Of a stretch of DNA of 64,000 nucleotides, positions 1 through 12,444 are shown piece after piece. The notes below the pieces were generated by a model. It did not search any database and was not told the DNA's origin. It was given only the letters and a program-made list of their open reading frames with translations. This DNA comes from Gammaproteobacteria bacterium (GTDB taxonomy: Bacteria > Pseudomonadota > Gammaproteobacteria > UBA4575), in assembly GCA_011523795.1 (NCBI GenBank), contig WTFY01000010.1, positions 1 to 64,000 on the forward strand, written 5' to 3'. Numbering within the stretch: the first letter of the stretch is position 1; every line of letters begins with the position of its first letter. Both the position numbers and the translations under genes were made by a program.

Positions 1-77
1 TGGTCGGAGTGAGAGGATTTGAACCTCCGACCCCTGCCTCCCGAAGACAGTGCTCTACCAAGCTGAGCTACACTCCG
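1..77 (-). tRNA. tRNA-Pro (CGG)
   Basis: Read on the minus strand this folds as a complete 77-nt tRNA with an encoded 3' CCA. The acceptor stem is CGGAGTG/CACTCCG. The anticodon stem CTGTC/GGCAG carries the loop TTCGGGA, giving anticodon CGG (proline). The T loop is TTCAAAT. It lies downstream of ispB on the same strand and touches the window edge but is intact. Confidence 0.95.
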
Positions 78-180
78 CTGCCCATGTACATCTGTATCAG
101 CTGCGTAAAAATAACAGGTTCTGTCTCCGACGCAACTCCTAAACTTCCGGCCCGTAAAAAAATCCCGTATCCCACAGCAT

Positions 181-1149
181 TTACGACGTTCGGGCAACCG
201 CAAACTCGGTCAGGCCCTCCAGTGCACGCCTGTACCTGTTTTCCGGCAGCACCTCCAGAGACTCCTTTGCTATCCGGGCATGCTTTCTGGCGGTCTCCAG
301 CGTGTGTGCAATTGCACCGGTGTCACGAATAGCATCCATGACTTCACGCATGTTCCCTCCACCTCCATTTATGATGGCATCTCGAATCAGTCCCGCCGTA
401 ATACGGTCACTGTTTCTCAATGCGTGGATCAGTGGCAAAGTGGGCCGGCCTTCAGTCAGGTCTTCCCCGAGATTCTTGCCTATCTCTTCCGGTGAAGACT
501 GGTAGTCCAGGATATCATCCTTGAGCTGGAATGCTGTGCCAATATGCATTCCGTACTGCTTGCAGGCTTCCTCGACTACCGGGGATTGTCCGGCCAGTAC
601 CGCTCCTAGCTGGCTGGCAGCTTCAAACAGCTTTGCAGTTTTCGACTGGATTACAAGCATGTAGTGTTCTTCCGTGGAATCAGGGTCATGGCTGTTGATG
701 AGCTGCATGACCTCACCCTCAGCAATGGTGTTGGATGCCTGGGCCAGGATTTCCATCACGCGCATCTCGCCCACCTCAACCATCATTTCAAACGAGCGTG
801 AAAACACGAAATCGCCAACCAGGATGCTGGATTCATTCCCCCACACGAGGTTGGCCGTCTCTTGGCCGCGCCGCATGCTGGAGTTATCCACCACGTCATC
901 GTGCAGCAGGGTCGCAGTGTGGATGAATTCCGTAATGGCAGCAACGATCAGGTGCTTCTCACCCTCATACCCGCAGGCACGCGCACAGAGCAGTGCGAGC
1001 AAAGGACGCATGCGCTTGCCGCCGCTGCTGATGATGTAGTTGATTATCTGGTTGATCAGGGTAATGTCGGAATGCAGGTACCGCCGGATCACTCCATTGA
1101 CACCTTCCATGTCATCCGCTACCAATCGTTGCACTTCCTTGAACTCCAT
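181..1149 (-). CDS. ispB: All-trans polyprenyl (octaprenyl) diphosphate synthase
   Basis: This trans-isoprenyl diphosphate synthase should elongate farnesyl diphosphate with isopentenyl diphosphate to the ubiquinone side chain. At 322 aa it has the normal IspB length. The first aspartate-rich motif is DDVVD (residues 84-88, followed by NSSMRRG) and the second is DDILD (211-215), both in the expected places. The GGKRMRP substrate-binding motif is near residue 43. It is divergent from rplU, the usual gammaproteobacterial arrangement. The ATG start gives the canonical N-terminus. Exact chain length cannot be read from sequence. Confidence 0.95.
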   Translation of the reverse strand: MEFKEVQRLVADDMEGVNGVIRRYLHSDITLINQIINYIISSGGKRMRPLLALLCARACGYEGEKHLIVAAITEFIHTATLLHDDVVDNSSMRRGQETANLVWGNESSILVGDFVFSRSFEMMVEVGEMRVMEILAQASNTIAEGEVMQLINSHDPDSTEEHYMLVIQSKTAKLFEAASQLGAVLAGQSPVVEEACKQYGMHIGTAFQLKDDILDYQSSPEEIGKNLGEDLTEGRPTLPLIHALRNSDRITAGLIRDAIINGGGGNMREVMDAIRDTGAIAHTLETARKHARIAKESLEVLPENRYRRALEGLTEFAVARTS

Positions 1150-1224
1150 GACCGTTCAATCTTCTCCGTTTGTTATCCCCGGACTATGATTTTGATGCCA
1201 TAACAGTTTATTTGACTGTTTGAA

Positions 1225-1253
1225 TTGACCATTTCAAGTCTGCCCGCTAGAAT
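1225..1253 (+). promoter_or_regulatory. Predicted sigma-70 promoter of rplU-rpmA
   Basis: TTGACC (1225-1230), a 17-bp spacer and TAGAAT (1248-1253) make a near-consensus housekeeping promoter 37 bp before the rplU start. This is a prediction from sequence only. Confidence 0.7.
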
Positions 1254-1289
1254 TGCGCCTCTTTTCAGCCCACATTCTGGAGTTTCCAA

Positions 1290-1601
1290 GTGTACGCAGT
1301 AATTGCCACAGGCGGCAAACAGTATCTTGTCCACAAGGGAGACCAGATCAAGGTCGAGAAACTGGCACTGGCGCCTGGCAAGAAAATCGAGTTTGACCAG
1401 GTGCTGCTGCTCGCAGACGGTGACGACGTGTCCATTGGCACACCGTATGTCGAAGGTGGTAAAGTGACAGCCGAGATACAGGAAAACGCGAGGGCAGAAA
1501 AAATCGAGATCATCAAGTTCAAGCGCAGGAAACACCATATGAAGCGCATGGGACACAGGCAACACTATACACAGGTCAAAATTACGGACATTTCAAAGTA
1601 G
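1290..1601 (+). CDS. rplU: 50S ribosomal protein L21
   Basis: 103 aa, the standard L21 length, beginning [11 protein letters not shown] after a GTG start. GGAG at 1279-1282 is a suitable ribosome binding site 7 nt before the GTG. The C-terminal [13 protein letters not shown] motif binds 23S rRNA in this family. It is co-transcribed with rpmA 10 bp downstream. No better in-frame ATG exists near the conserved N-terminus, so GTG is preferred. Confidence 0.97.
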   Translation: MYAVIATGGKQYLVHKGDQIKVEKLALAPGKKIEFDQVLLLADGDDVSIGTPYVEGGKVTAEIQENARAEKIEIIKFKRRKHHMKRMGHRQHYTQVKITDISK

Positions 1602-1611
1602 AGGTCGGGTT

Positions 1612-1872
1612 ATGGCACACAAAAAGGCAGGGGGCAGTTCCCGTAACGGTCGAGATTCGCAGTCCAAGCGTCTCGGTATCAAGTGTTTCGGTGGCCAACA
1701 GGTCAGTGCCGGAAGCATCATAGTACGCCAGCGTGGCACCAGGTTTCATGCCGGTGAAAACATTGGCAGGGGTAAGGATGACACCCTGTTTGCCAAGGCT
1801 CATGGACGCGTTGTATTTGAAACAAGAGGCCCACAAAGCAGGAAGTTCGTACGCGTGGATACAATGATGTAG
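1612..1872 (+). CDS. rpmA: 50S ribosomal protein L27
   Basis: 86 aa with the conserved L27 N-terminus [16 protein letters not shown], which reaches the peptidyl-transferase centre of the 50S subunit, and the [16 protein letters not shown] core. It follows rplU in the universal rplU-rpmA pair and ends just before a strong intrinsic terminator that separates the pair from obgE. Confidence 0.98.
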   Translation: MAHKKAGGSSRNGRDSQSKRLGIKCFGGQQVSAGSIIVRQRGTRFHAGENIGRGKDDTLFAKAHGRVVFETRGPQSRKFVRVDTMM

Positions 1873-4075
<2,203 letters not shown>

Positions 4076-4098
4076 GTGTTGACTGCAAGCTGCGAGGC

Positions 4099-4359
4099 CT
4101 ACATGACCTTGATTCGAGCATTCAGACGGCTTTTGTGACGGGCAGCCTTGTTGGCATGAATCAGTTTTTTGTTGACTGCCGAATCAATACTGGGCACTGC
4201 CATCTTGTAGGCTGCCTCGGCGGCATCCTTATCCCCCTCATGGATCGACTTGACAACCGCCTTTATGCGGGTCCGCAACCTGGTACGCAGGCTCATGTTG
4301 TGCAGCCGGTGTTTAGCCGCTTGCCGGGCGCGTTTTCTTGCTGAGGAACTATTGGCCAA
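4099..4359 (-). CDS. rpsT: 30S ribosomal protein S20
   Basis: 86 aa, Lys/Arg/Ala-rich helical protein starting [14 protein letters not shown] and containing RTRLRTRIK, typical S20. It is divergent from murJ, the classical gammaproteobacterial order rpsT / murJ-ribF-ileS-lspA. A good sigma-70 promoter lies 45 bp upstream. Confidence 0.97.
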   Translation of the reverse strand: MANSSSARKRARQAAKHRLHNMSLRTRLRTRIKAVVKSIHEGDKDAAEAAYKMAVPSIDSAVNKKLIHANKAARHKSRLNARIKVM

Positions 4360-4403
4360 TGTCTGTTCGCCTTTTCTTCAAGGATTCTGCATTCGGGCTG
4401 CGA

Positions 4404-4432
4404 ACTATGGTAGTAAGACAGATAAATGTCAA
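4404..4432 (-). promoter_or_regulatory. Predicted sigma-70 promoter of rpsT
   Basis: On the minus strand TTGACA (4432-4427), a 17-bp spacer and CATAGT (4409-4404) form a strong promoter 45 bp before rpsT. Confidence 0.65.
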
Positions 4433-4469
4433 CCCCTCAGGTCGCAACACGCCACACTGAACATGCAAA

Positions 4470-6041
4470 ATGGCTGAACATCGAGCCCTTTTCAAATCCA
4501 CCATCCTGACAGGCGGCGTCACCGCAATCTCAAGGGTGTTCGGCTACATAAGGGATGCTGTAATTTTCATTTTTCTGGGGGCAACCGGCGGCACCGACGC
4601 CTTTTTTGTCGCGTTCCGCATTCCGAATTTCCTGAGACGCCTGTTTGCAGAAGGTGCCTTCTCACAGGCCTTCGTCCCAGTATTGTCGGAATACAAGGAA
4701 CAGCGCACGAAACAGGAACTGCAGGCCCTGATCAATCACGTTTCCGGAATGCTCGGTCTTGTCCTTCTTCTGCTGAGTGTTGCAGGAGTAATCCTGGCAC
4801 CTTTGCTCATCTACATCTTTGCCCCCGGCTTTTCCGGCGATGGTACCCGTTTCGACCTTGCAGCCCAGATGCTGCGTATCACGTTTCCGTACATACTGTT
4901 CATTTCACTGACAGCCCTTTCGGCGAGTATTCTGAACACTTTCAACCGGTTCGCGGTGCCCGCTTTTACCCCGGTGCTGCTGAACCTGTCATTGATTGCC
5001 GTAACCTTGTGGCTGGCACCGGGAATGCAGCAGCCTGTGGTAGCCCTGGCATGGGGAGTGTTCATCGCCGGCATCGCCCAGCTTGCTTTCCAGATACCCT
5101 TCCTGTCCGCCCTGGGCGTACTGCCAAGATTTTCATTGAGCGGTGCCCGGGACGGGGTACAAAAGATCACCCGGCTGATGCTGCCAGCCATCTTTGGATC
5201 ATCCGTGGTGCAGATCAACCTGCTTATCAATACCCTGATCGCCTCGTTCCTGGCAGTGGGCAGCATCAGCTGGCTGTATATTTCAGACCGTTTCGTGGAA
5301 CTTCCACTGGCCATCTTCGGCGTGGCCACGGCAACCATCATTCTGCCAAGGCTGTCCAGGCAATATGTCAACCGTTCCATGAACGAGTTCAGCCAGACAC
5401 TTGACTGGGCGCTGCGGGTTTCCATATTCATTTCCATCCCCGCGACGGTGGGGCTGATCATGCTGGCAAGCCCGATCCTGACCTCACTGATCCAATACCG
5501 GGAGTTCACGGCCACGGATACGCTGATGGCTGCAACGAGCCTGAAGGCCTATGCGCTGGGGTTGCCAGCCTTTATCCTTGTCAAGGTGCTGGCACCGGGA
5601 TTCTATTCACGCCAGGACACCAGAACCCCGGTAAGAATCGGTGTGATCGCGATGTTCTGCAATATCGTGTTGAACCTCGTTCTTGTCTGGGTTTGGCTAC
5701 GGCAGGACCTGGCTGCCCCGCATGCCGCACTGGCCCTGGCTACATCCCTGTCGGCCTACATCAATGCAGCCTTGCTGTTCCACAGGCTCAGAATTGGAAC
5801 TGTTCTCATTCTGCCCGGAGGCTGGCCGAAGTTGATCGCACAGGTCCTGGCAGCCACCGCCATAATGGGGCTCGTACTGATATGGCTGCTGCCTGAGCCT
5901 GCTCAATGGGTCACCTGGGGAGGAACCACGCGCATCTTTGCACTTTTGGGCTTTATGCTGTCAGGGACTGTGCTGTATATTGGCGCGCTAGCGTTGCTGG
6001 GTGTACGCAGGAAGCATTTCGCGCTCCAGCAGCAAGGCTAA
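4470..6041 (+). CDS. murJ: Lipid II flippase MurJ
   Basis: Inner-membrane MOP-superfamily protein that flips the peptidoglycan precursor lipid II. 523 aa with about 14 predicted transmembrane helices. The N-terminus has the MurJ signature SRVFGYIRDAVI, followed by TDAFFVAFRIPNFLRRLFAEG and the AFVPVLSEYK loop. It heads the murJ-ribF-ileS-lspA cluster. Confidence 0.97.
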   Translation: MAEHRALFKSTILTGGVTAISRVFGYIRDAVIFIFLGATGGTDAFFVAFRIPNFLRRLFAEGAFSQAFVPVLSEYKEQRTKQELQALINHVSGMLGLVLLLLSVAGVILAPLLIYIFAPGFSGDGTRFDLAAQMLRITFPYILFISLTALSASILNTFNRFAVPAFTPVLLNLSLIAVTLWLAPGMQQPVVALAWGVFIAGIAQLAFQIPFLSALGVLPRFSLSGARDGVQKITRLMLPAIFGSSVVQINLLINTLIASFLAVGSISWLYISDRFVELPLAIFGVATATIILPRLSRQYVNRSMNEFSQTLDWALRVSIFISIPATVGLIMLASPILTSLIQYREFTATDTLMAATSLKAYALGLPAFILVKVLAPGFYSRQDTRTPVRIGVIAMFCNIVLNLVLVWVWLRQDLAAPHAALALATSLSAYINAALLFHRLRIGTVLILPGGWPKLIAQVLAATAIMGLVLIWLLPEPAQWVTWGGTTRIFALLGFMLSGTVLYIGALALLGVRRKHFALQQQG

Positions 6042-6078
6042 CTATTTTTGTTACGGTCCGGCAGTTGCCGTATATTTC

Positions 6079-7011
6079 ATGCAGTTAATTCGAGGCTTTA
6101 AAAACAGGAGAGACTTGGCGGGCGGATCTGTCGCCACCATCGGTAATTTTGATGGCGTGCACAAGGGACATCAGGCCATTCTGGAAAAATTGCAGGCCAG
6201 AAGCAGTCAGCTAGGACTCCCTTCCATGGTCGTAACTTTCGAACCTTCCGCAAATGAATTGTTCCTGGGCAACCAGGCTCCACCAAGGCTCACCAACCTC
6301 AGGGAAAAGTTCCGCCTGATTGAAAATATGGGTATCAACTTCTTCGTCTGCCTTACCTTTGACCAGACACTTGCAAGCGTCCAGCCCGAGGCTTTCGTCC
6401 AGGACATCCTCATAAGCCGCTTGAACGTCAGGTACCTTACGGCCGGCGATGATTTCAGGTTCGGGAAAAATCGTACAGGTGACTATGAACTGCTGAGAAG
6501 CATGGGTGCAGCGACCGGCCTGGGTGTAGAAAACACGCAAAGCGTTGTGGTCGATGGAGAGCGGGTCCGAAGCTCGTCCATTCGTGACTACCTTGCGGCA
6601 GGCAGGCTGGACCTTGCAGAGTCGCTGCTTGGGCGGGCCTACAGCATGTCCGGACGCGTCATCCGGGGGGACCGGAAAGGCAGAACCCTTGGTTTTCCAA
6701 CAGCGAATATTCCCATCAGGCGCAGATTTTCACCTGTCAATGGTGTGTTCGCCGTCAGAGTGGAGCTGGAAAACGGGAATGAGAAACTGGGCATAGCTAA
6801 CGTCGGTCACCGACCAACCCTGGCCGGCACACGCACCCTGATCGAGGTGCACCTGTTCAATTTCTCACAAGACATCTATTTCGAACACCTGACAGTTTTC
6901 TTCTGCAAGAAAATCCGTGCTGAAAAGAAATTCGGTTCGCTGGACGACTTGAAAAACCAGATTCACTTGGATTCTGAATATGCGAGGGAATACTTCGGAA
7001 TTCCTGCCTGA
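6079..7011 (+). CDS. ribF: Bifunctional riboflavin kinase / FMN adenylyltransferase
   Basis: Makes FMN and FAD from riboflavin. The chosen ATG (6079) gives MQLIRGF followed by the adenylyltransferase motif IGNFDGVHKGHQ. The C-terminal kinase domain shows GRVIRGDRKGRTLGFPTANI. 310 aa, normal length. A longer in-frame form starting inside murJ at 6001 has no homology in its extension. ileS follows 13 bp downstream. Confidence 0.96.
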   Translation: MQLIRGFKNRRDLAGGSVATIGNFDGVHKGHQAILEKLQARSSQLGLPSMVVTFEPSANELFLGNQAPPRLTNLREKFRLIENMGINFFVCLTFDQTLASVQPEAFVQDILISRLNVRYLTAGDDFRFGKNRTGDYELLRSMGAATGLGVENTQSVVVDGERVRSSSIRDYLAAGRLDLAESLLGRAYSMSGRVIRGDRKGRTLGFPTANIPIRRRFSPVNGVFAVRVELENGNEKLGIANVGHRPTLAGTRTLIEVHLFNFSQDIYFEHLTVFFCKKIRAEKKFGSLDDLKNQIHLDSEYAREYFGIPA

Positions 7012-7024
7012 TTGATCTGCACAC

Positions 7025-9859
7025 ATGAGCGATTACAAGGAAACACTGAACCTGCCAAGAACTTCCTTTCCCATGAAAGGCAGCCTCGCCCGGCGGGAAC
7101 CCGAGCGGCTGCAAGACTGGGAACGGAAAAATATCTATCAGCAGATTCGCAATGCCCGCAGCGGTGCGAAGCGGTTCATCCTGCATGACGGCCCACCCTA
7201 TGCAAACGGGGACATCCATATCGGACACGCGGTTAACAAAATCCTGAAAGACATCATTGTCAAAAGCAAGACCCTGTCAGGGTACGACGCACCCTATGTG
7301 CCAGGCTGGGACTGCCATGGCTTGCCCATTGAACACCAGGTACAGAAAAAGATCGGCAAGGCTGGCAACCGGATAAGTCACAGGGAGTTTCGGGAAAGCT
7401 GCCGCAAGTACGCAGCCAGACAAATCGAAAAACAACGCGAAGACTTCAAGCGGCTCGGCATATTTGGCGATTGGGACCGGCCCTATCTAACCATGGATTA
7501 CAGGGTTGAGGCCGATATCGTGCGCGCACTGGGCAGGCTGTATGAAAAAGGTCATATCGTCAGGGGCTACAAGCCTGTCTACTGGAATGTCGTGGATGCC
7601 TCTGCCTTGGCAGAGACCGAAGTCGAGTACCGGGAAAAAACTTCACCCGCGATTGATGTCCGCTTCGCAGTGGCGGATGAAAATTCCCTGTCCGAACGTC
7701 TCGGTACACTGGACGGCCAGGGGCCTGTCTCAGTAGCCATCTGGACCACAACCCCCTGGACACTGCCAGCCAACCAGGCGGTATGTCTCAATTCCAATAT
7801 TGATTACGTGCTTGTCGAATTGACCATCGATGGCGTTCGTGAGCGCGTGCTGGTGGCCGAGGCGTTGCAGCAAGCCTGCCTGGAACGGTACCGCGCAGAG
7901 AACTGCAGGGTTGTCGGGCGTTGCAAGGGCCACCGGCTCGAACACCTGGCGCTGCAGCATCCATTCTACGACAGGACCGTACCTGTTATCCTCGGCGAGC
8001 ATGTCACCACAGAAACCGGAACGGGAGCCGTCCATACCGCACCGGACCACGGTGTCGAAGATTTCGAGGTGGGAAAGAAATACGGCATGGGCACCCTGAA
8101 CCTGGTGAATGATCATGGCATATTCGTGGACCGCGCAGAGTACTTTGCGGGTGAGCACGTGCACAAGGTGGACGGCAAGGTCATCGACATCCTGGCCAGT
8201 AAACGCAAGCTGCTTTGTCAAACCGAGTTGAGACACAGCCTTGCACACTGCTGGCGCACCAAGGTCCCGCTGATCTACCGGGCAACCCCGCAATGGTTTA
8301 TCAGCATGGATTCCGAAGGCCTGCTAAAGACCGTCATGGCACAGGTCAGCAAGGTCGCCTGGATTCCCGAATGGGGTCAGGCACGAATCACCGGGATGCT
8401 GACAAGCAGCCCGGACTGGTGTATTTCAAGGCAACGGACCTGGGGCGTGCCGATCACATTCTTTGTCCACAAAGACACTGAAGAACCCCATCCGGACACC
8501 GTTGCACTGATTGAAAAGGTCGCGTCTGAAATTGAACGGAAAGGCATAGATGCGTGGCATGAACTGGATGCGGCTGAACTGCTCGGAAATTCTTCAGGAC
8601 AATACAGGAAAGTAAGCGATACCCTGGATGTCTGGTTCGATTCCGGTGTGACGCATTTTGCAGTTGCACGAGAAAGGCTGGGAGTCGACCTGAAAAGCGG
8701 CAATCAGGCCGACATGTACCTTGAGGGTTCGGACCAGCATCGAGGCTGGTTTCTGTCCTCCCTGAAAACTTCAGTCGCCATGCACGGTATTGCACCGTAC
8801 AAACAGGTCCTTACACACGGTTTCACGGTGGACGCCGAAGGAAAAAAGATGTCCAAGTCGCTGGGTAACGTTGTTACACCGCAAAAGATCTGCAATGCAC
8901 TGGGTGCTGACATCCTGCGACTGTGGGTAGCCGCTACCGACTACGGTGCGGAACTGAACGTCTCGGATGAGATCCTGAGCCGCACATCGGACGCATACCG
9001 GCGAATCCGCAACACCGTCCGCTACCTGCTGGGGAACCTCCATGGTTTCAATCCAGACTGCGACCAGGTGTCCGCCAGAGACATGCTGGCCCTTGATCGA
9101 TGGATTGTATACAAGACCCGAACCCTGCAGGACCAGATCGTTCAGTTCTACCAGCAATACCAGTTCCACAGGATCTACAACCTGATCCATAACTTTTGTG
9201 TACTGGAACTTGGTGGAGACTACCTGGATATCGTCAAGGACCGGCAATACACCATGCAGGCTGGCAGCCATGCACGCAAATCAGCACAAACCGCCATGTT
9301 CCATATCGGAGAAGCGATGATCCGGTGGGTTGCACCGGTGCTTAGCTTTACTGCCGAGGAAGCCTGGCAGGAACTGCCAGGGCAACGCAGTGATACGGTT
9401 TTTGTGCAGCAATGGTACGACCTGGAAGAATTCGCAACCCCCGGCATGGTGACAGACAAGGACTGGAAAGGCATACTCGAGACTCGCAGACACATAGGCA
9501 AGGAACTGGAGACGCTACGCAATGAGAAGAAAATCGGTTCATCACTGGATGCCGAGGTGAGCATCTGGAATGCCCCGCACTGCCTGTCAGAAATCAATAA
9601 CGACGAACTGCGTTTCATATTCATCACATCCAGCGCCAGGCTGGTTGAAGACGGTGAGGCCCCGGCAACCGCAGCCAAAATCTGCAATGCGGATGGCCAC
9701 ACCTATTCCATCGAAGTGAAGAAATCACCTCACAGAAAGTGTATCCGCTGCTGGCACTACCGTGAGGATGTGGGAAATGATGTCCACCACCCTGAAATCT
9801 GCAGCCGCTGCGTGAGCAATCTGCCAGACGGGACGGGTGAGACACGCCTGTATGCTTAA
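7025..9859 (+). CDS. ileS: Isoleucyl-tRNA synthetase
   Basis: Class I aminoacyl-tRNA synthetase, 944 aa. HIGH signature: [25 protein letters not shown] loop: [10 protein letters not shown]. The editing CP1 domain contains [13 protein letters not shown]. The C-terminal zinc finger has the cysteine pairs CIRCW and CSRC. Full-length bacterial type. Its last 8 bp overlap the lspA start, so the two are translationally coupled. Confidence 0.98.
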   Translation: MSDYKETLNLPRTSFPMKGSLARREPERLQDWERKNIYQQIRNARSGAKRFILHDGPPYANGDIHIGHAVNKILKDIIVKSKTLSGYDAPYVPGWDCHGLPIEHQVQKKIGKAGNRISHREFRESCRKYAARQIEKQREDFKRLGIFGDWDRPYLTMDYRVEADIVRALGRLYEKGHIVRGYKPVYWNVVDASALAETEVEYREKTSPAIDVRFAVADENSLSERLGTLDGQGPVSVAIWTTTPWTLPANQAVCLNSNIDYVLVELTIDGVRERVLVAEALQQACLERYRAENCRVVGRCKGHRLEHLALQHPFYDRTVPVILGEHVTTETGTGAVHTAPDHGVEDFEVGKKYGMGTLNLVNDHGIFVDRAEYFAGEHVHKVDGKVIDILASKRKLLCQTELRHSLAHCWRTKVPLIYRATPQWFISMDSEGLLKTVMAQVSKVAWIPEWGQARITGMLTSSPDWCISRQRTWGVPITFFVHKDTEEPHPDTVALIEKVASEIERKGIDAWHELDAAELLGNSSGQYRKVSDTLDVWFDSGVTHFAVARERLGVDLKSGNQADMYLEGSDQHRGWFLSSLKTSVAMHGIAPYKQVLTHGFTVDAEGKKMSKSLGNVVTPQKICNALGADILRLWVAATDYGAELNVSDEILSRTSDAYRRIRNTVRYLLGNLHGFNPDCDQVSARDMLALDRWIVYKTRTLQDQIVQFYQQYQFHRIYNLIHNFCVLELGGDYLDIVKDRQYTMQAGSHARKSAQTAMFHIGEAMIRWVAPVLSFTAEEAWQELPGQRSDTVFVQQWYDLEEFATPGMVTDKDWKGILETRRHIGKELETLRNEKKIGSSLDAEVSIWNAPHCLSEINNDELRFIFITSSARLVEDGEAPATAAKICNADGHTYSIEVKKSPHRKCIRCWHYREDVGNDVHHPEICSRCVSNLPDGTGETRLYA

Positions 9860-10361
9860 ATGGCTCTGGCTAAGCGCGTGCGTGTTCCTGGCCGACCAGC
9901 TTGGCAAGCAGGCTGCAGTGCGGTGGCTGGACCCGTACGAACCGTACCCGTTCCTACCCTATTTCAACTTCTCGCTGGCCTTTAATGAAGGAGCTGCATT
10001 CAGCCTCCTCAGCGAAGCAGGGGGCTGGCAGCGCTGGTTTTTCTCCGCGCTCGCGATTGCGCTCAGCATCGTTATCCTGTTCTGGCTGAAAAACCTTGAA
10101 CCGCGGGAAAAGCTCCTGGCCACCAGCCTGTCATTTGTGCTGGGCGGTGCCGTCGGCAACGTGACGGATCGAATCCTGTATGGAAAAGTAACCGACTTCA
10201 TCGACTGGTATTACTATTCCAGTGATGCCTGCCTGCCCTTTTTCTTCCGGCTGCACGATGCAAGCTGCCATTGGCCCACTTTCAACCTGGCCGACTCGGC
10301 CATCTTTCTGGGTGCTGTGCTGATGATCCTGCATGCACTGTTTTCGAAGCGTCGACGCTGA
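9852..10361 (+). CDS. lspA: Lipoprotein signal peptidase (signal peptidase II)
   Basis: Inner-membrane aspartyl protease that removes the signal peptide of prolipoproteins. 169 aa from the ATG at 9852 (MLKWLWLS), with four predicted membrane helices. The catalytic aspartates lie in GNVTDRI and FNLADSAI. An ATG-less extension to 9837 is possible but adds nothing conserved. It lies immediately after ileS, as in most gammaproteobacteria. Confidence 0.95.
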   Translation: MLKWLWLSACVFLADQLGKQAAVRWLDPYEPYPFLPYFNFSLAFNEGAAFSLLSEAGGWQRWFFSALAIALSIVILFWLKNLEPREKLLATSLSFVLGGAVGNVTDRILYGKVTDFIDWYYYSSDACLPFFFRLHDASCHWPTFNLADSAIFLGAVLMILHALFSKRRR

Positions 10362-10373
10362 CAGCCCACAGGA

Positions 10374-10928
10374 TCAGGCTGCACGCTCGAGTGCGGACTC
10401 TACCTCGTCCCGCTTCTGGACGCCTGCCAGTACAGCAATGACCTCCAAGGCAAAATCCATTGCTGTCCCAGGTCCCCGGGACGTCAGGATATTCCCGTCC
10501 AGTTGCACGGCGGTATTCGTGATTTCAGTCGTCTCCAGGCCCAGTGAATCCAGTACACCCGGGTAGCCAGTGGCCTTCTTGTGCTCTAGCAGTCCTGCTG
10601 TCGCAAGCACCTTGGGTGCTGCGCAGATTGCGCCAACCGGACGACCACTGCCGGCGGTACGCTGCAGGATTCTGTGTACGCGTTCATCACGGTCCAGATG
10701 ATCCGCACCCGGCAAGCCCCCCGGCAATACCACCATATCAAATTCCTGCTCCACAACCGCATCCAGAGAGGTGTCAGCGATGATCCGGGTACCGCGCGAG
10801 GCGGTCACAGGCTCCCCGTCCAGGCTGGCCGTAATGACCTCGATGTCTGCACGCCGCAGCAAATCGATGATCGTCACCGCTTCCAGTTCTTCAAAGCCTT
10901 CTGCGAGAGGAACGAGTACTGTTACCAT
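10374..10928 (-). CDS. yajL: DJ-1/PfpI family protein (YajL-like)
   Basis: 184 aa with the ThiJ/DJ-1 fold. The nucleophile elbow GAICAAPKVL holds the reactive cysteine, and LPGGLPGADHL and the N-terminal LAEGFEELE (with the partner glutamate) are typical of YajL/DJ-1. Known members act as stress-protective chaperones or deglycases; the precise activity here is inferred. It converges on lspA with only 12 bp between the stops. Confidence 0.88.
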   Translation of the reverse strand: MVTVLVPLAEGFEELEAVTIIDLLRRADIEVITASLDGEPVTASRGTRIIADTSLDAVVEQEFDMVVLPGGLPGADHLDRDERVHRILQRTAGSGRPVGAICAAPKVLATAGLLEHKKATGYPGVLDSLGLETTEITNTAVQLDGNILTSRGPGTAMDFALEVIAVLAGVQKRDEVESALERAA

Positions 10929-11000
10929 GATTCTGCCCTTTTAGGTGGTTCTTGCTGAAGGTAATTGTATAGACACTCTGCCGCCATTTGAATGCGCAGA

Positions 11001-12320
11001 TCAGCCGGCAGCCCTTCTCGTGTATACCATTCCCTTCAGCAGTTTCAGCGCTTCGTCGAGGGCATGGTCGGTCGTATCTCCGTCACGAGGTTTGGGCAGG
11101 ATGATCACGGACGCCGGGGTTCTTGGTTCCTCCGAGCCACTCTCCGGATTATCAAGGCGGTTTTGCAGGGCTGCTTCCCCAGTTGCCGCCGGGTCGTCCG
11201 TTTCTTCCGGGTCACCGGCCTCCTTGAGCAGGATGTCCGGAACAATGCCCTCATTCTGTATGGAACGGCCCAATGGAGTGTAGTAGCGTGCAGTGGTCAG
11301 CTTCAGCGCGGTATTGTCCCTCAGTGGCAGAATGGTCTGAACGGAACCTTTCCCGAAAGAAGTCGCGCCCAGTACCGTGCCACGCTTGTGGTCCTGAATG
11401 GCCCCTGCAACGATTTCCGAGGCCGAGGCGGAGCCCCGGTTAATCAACACCACTAATGGCGCCCCCTTCAGCGAATCGTTGGTGCTCGCGGAATATCTCA
11501 TTTCCGAATCCTCGATGCGCCCTTTGATGTACACGATCAGGGCACCGTCATCCAGGAAAACGTCCGAAACTCCGACAGCGCCTGTAAGCAGCCCTCCCGG
11601 GTTGTTGCGCAGGTCCAGCACCAGGCCTTGCAGGGGTTCATTGTTTTCCCGCTTCAGACTTTCGATCGCATCCAGCAGGCCTCGTGTGGTCTTGGACTGG
11701 AAGTTGGAAATTCGCACGTAGCCAAATCCCGGTTCAAGGATGCGGCTGCGAACACTGCGCACTCGAATCAGGCCTCGTGTGATCGTCAGTTTCAGGGGGA
11801 CATCTGAACCCTCGCGTATGATCGTCAGGGTGATCTCAGAACCTTCCTCTCCTCGCATCAGGCTGACGGCTTCTTCCAGGGTCAGGCCCTTTATCTGCGT
11901 GTCATCCAGCTTGATGATCAGGTCACCGGCCTGCACACCGGCACGCTGTGCAGGGGTATCATCAATCGGAGCAATCACTTTCACGAACCCATCCTCCATC
12001 CCGACCTCGATTCCGAGTCCTCCAAATTCCCCCGAAGTACCGATCTGAAGCTCGTGGAACTGCTCCCTGTCCAGAAAAGAGGAATGTGAGTCCAGCCCGG
12101 ACAGCATGCCACGGATGGCGTTTTTCAACAGGTCGCTGTCCTCCACTTCGCTCACATAATCCCTTTTGATTCGGGCATAGACATCTGTAAACGTGCGCAG
12201 GTCGTCAAGCGGCAGTGCCACCTTTTCCGTGTCTGCCCACGTGGGCGGTGACAGGATCAGGCACAGACCCAAAATCATACCTGTCATCTGCACGGAAACT
12301 GTAAGGTGCTTGAGATTCAT
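11001..12320 (-). CDS. C-terminal processing peptidase (S41 family, CtpA-like)
   Basis: Periplasmic serine protease of the CtpA group. An N-terminal signal sequence (LGLCLILSPPTWA) is followed by the S41 N-terminal region, a PDZ domain (GLGIEVGMEDGFVKVIAP) and the S41 catalytic core. The core has the serine in RGSASASEIVAGA and the lysine in SFGKGSVQT. 439 aa, usual length. It follows envC on the same strand. Such proteases trim peptidoglycan hydrolases or their regulators, which fits the neighbour. Confidence 0.93.
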   Translation of the reverse strand: MNLKHLTVSVQMTGMILGLCLILSPPTWADTEKVALPLDDLRTFTDVYARIKRDYVSEVEDSDLLKNAIRGMLSGLDSHSSFLDREQFHELQIGTSGEFGGLGIEVGMEDGFVKVIAPIDDTPAQRAGVQAGDLIIKLDDTQIKGLTLEEAVSLMRGEEGSEITLTIIREGSDVPLKLTITRGLIRVRSVRSRILEPGFGYVRISNFQSKTTRGLLDAIESLKRENNEPLQGLVLDLRNNPGGLLTGAVGVSDVFLDDGALIVYIKGRIEDSEMRYSASTNDSLKGAPLVVLINRGSASASEIVAGAIQDHKRGTVLGATSFGKGSVQTILPLRDNTALKLTTARYYTPLGRSIQNEGIVPDILLKEAGDPEETDDPAATGEAALQNRLDNPESGSEEPRTPASVIILPKPRDGDTTDHALDEALKLLKGMVYTRRAAG

Positions 12321-12444
12321 TGAAATTCTCCGGAATTCAACGCCATTATCCGATGCACGGGGTCAAGGAACAAATCATCCGTTCCAGTAAGCTGGACCAT
12401 TCTACACCTGTACATACATTGCTTGAAGCACAGCCAGCTCGCGT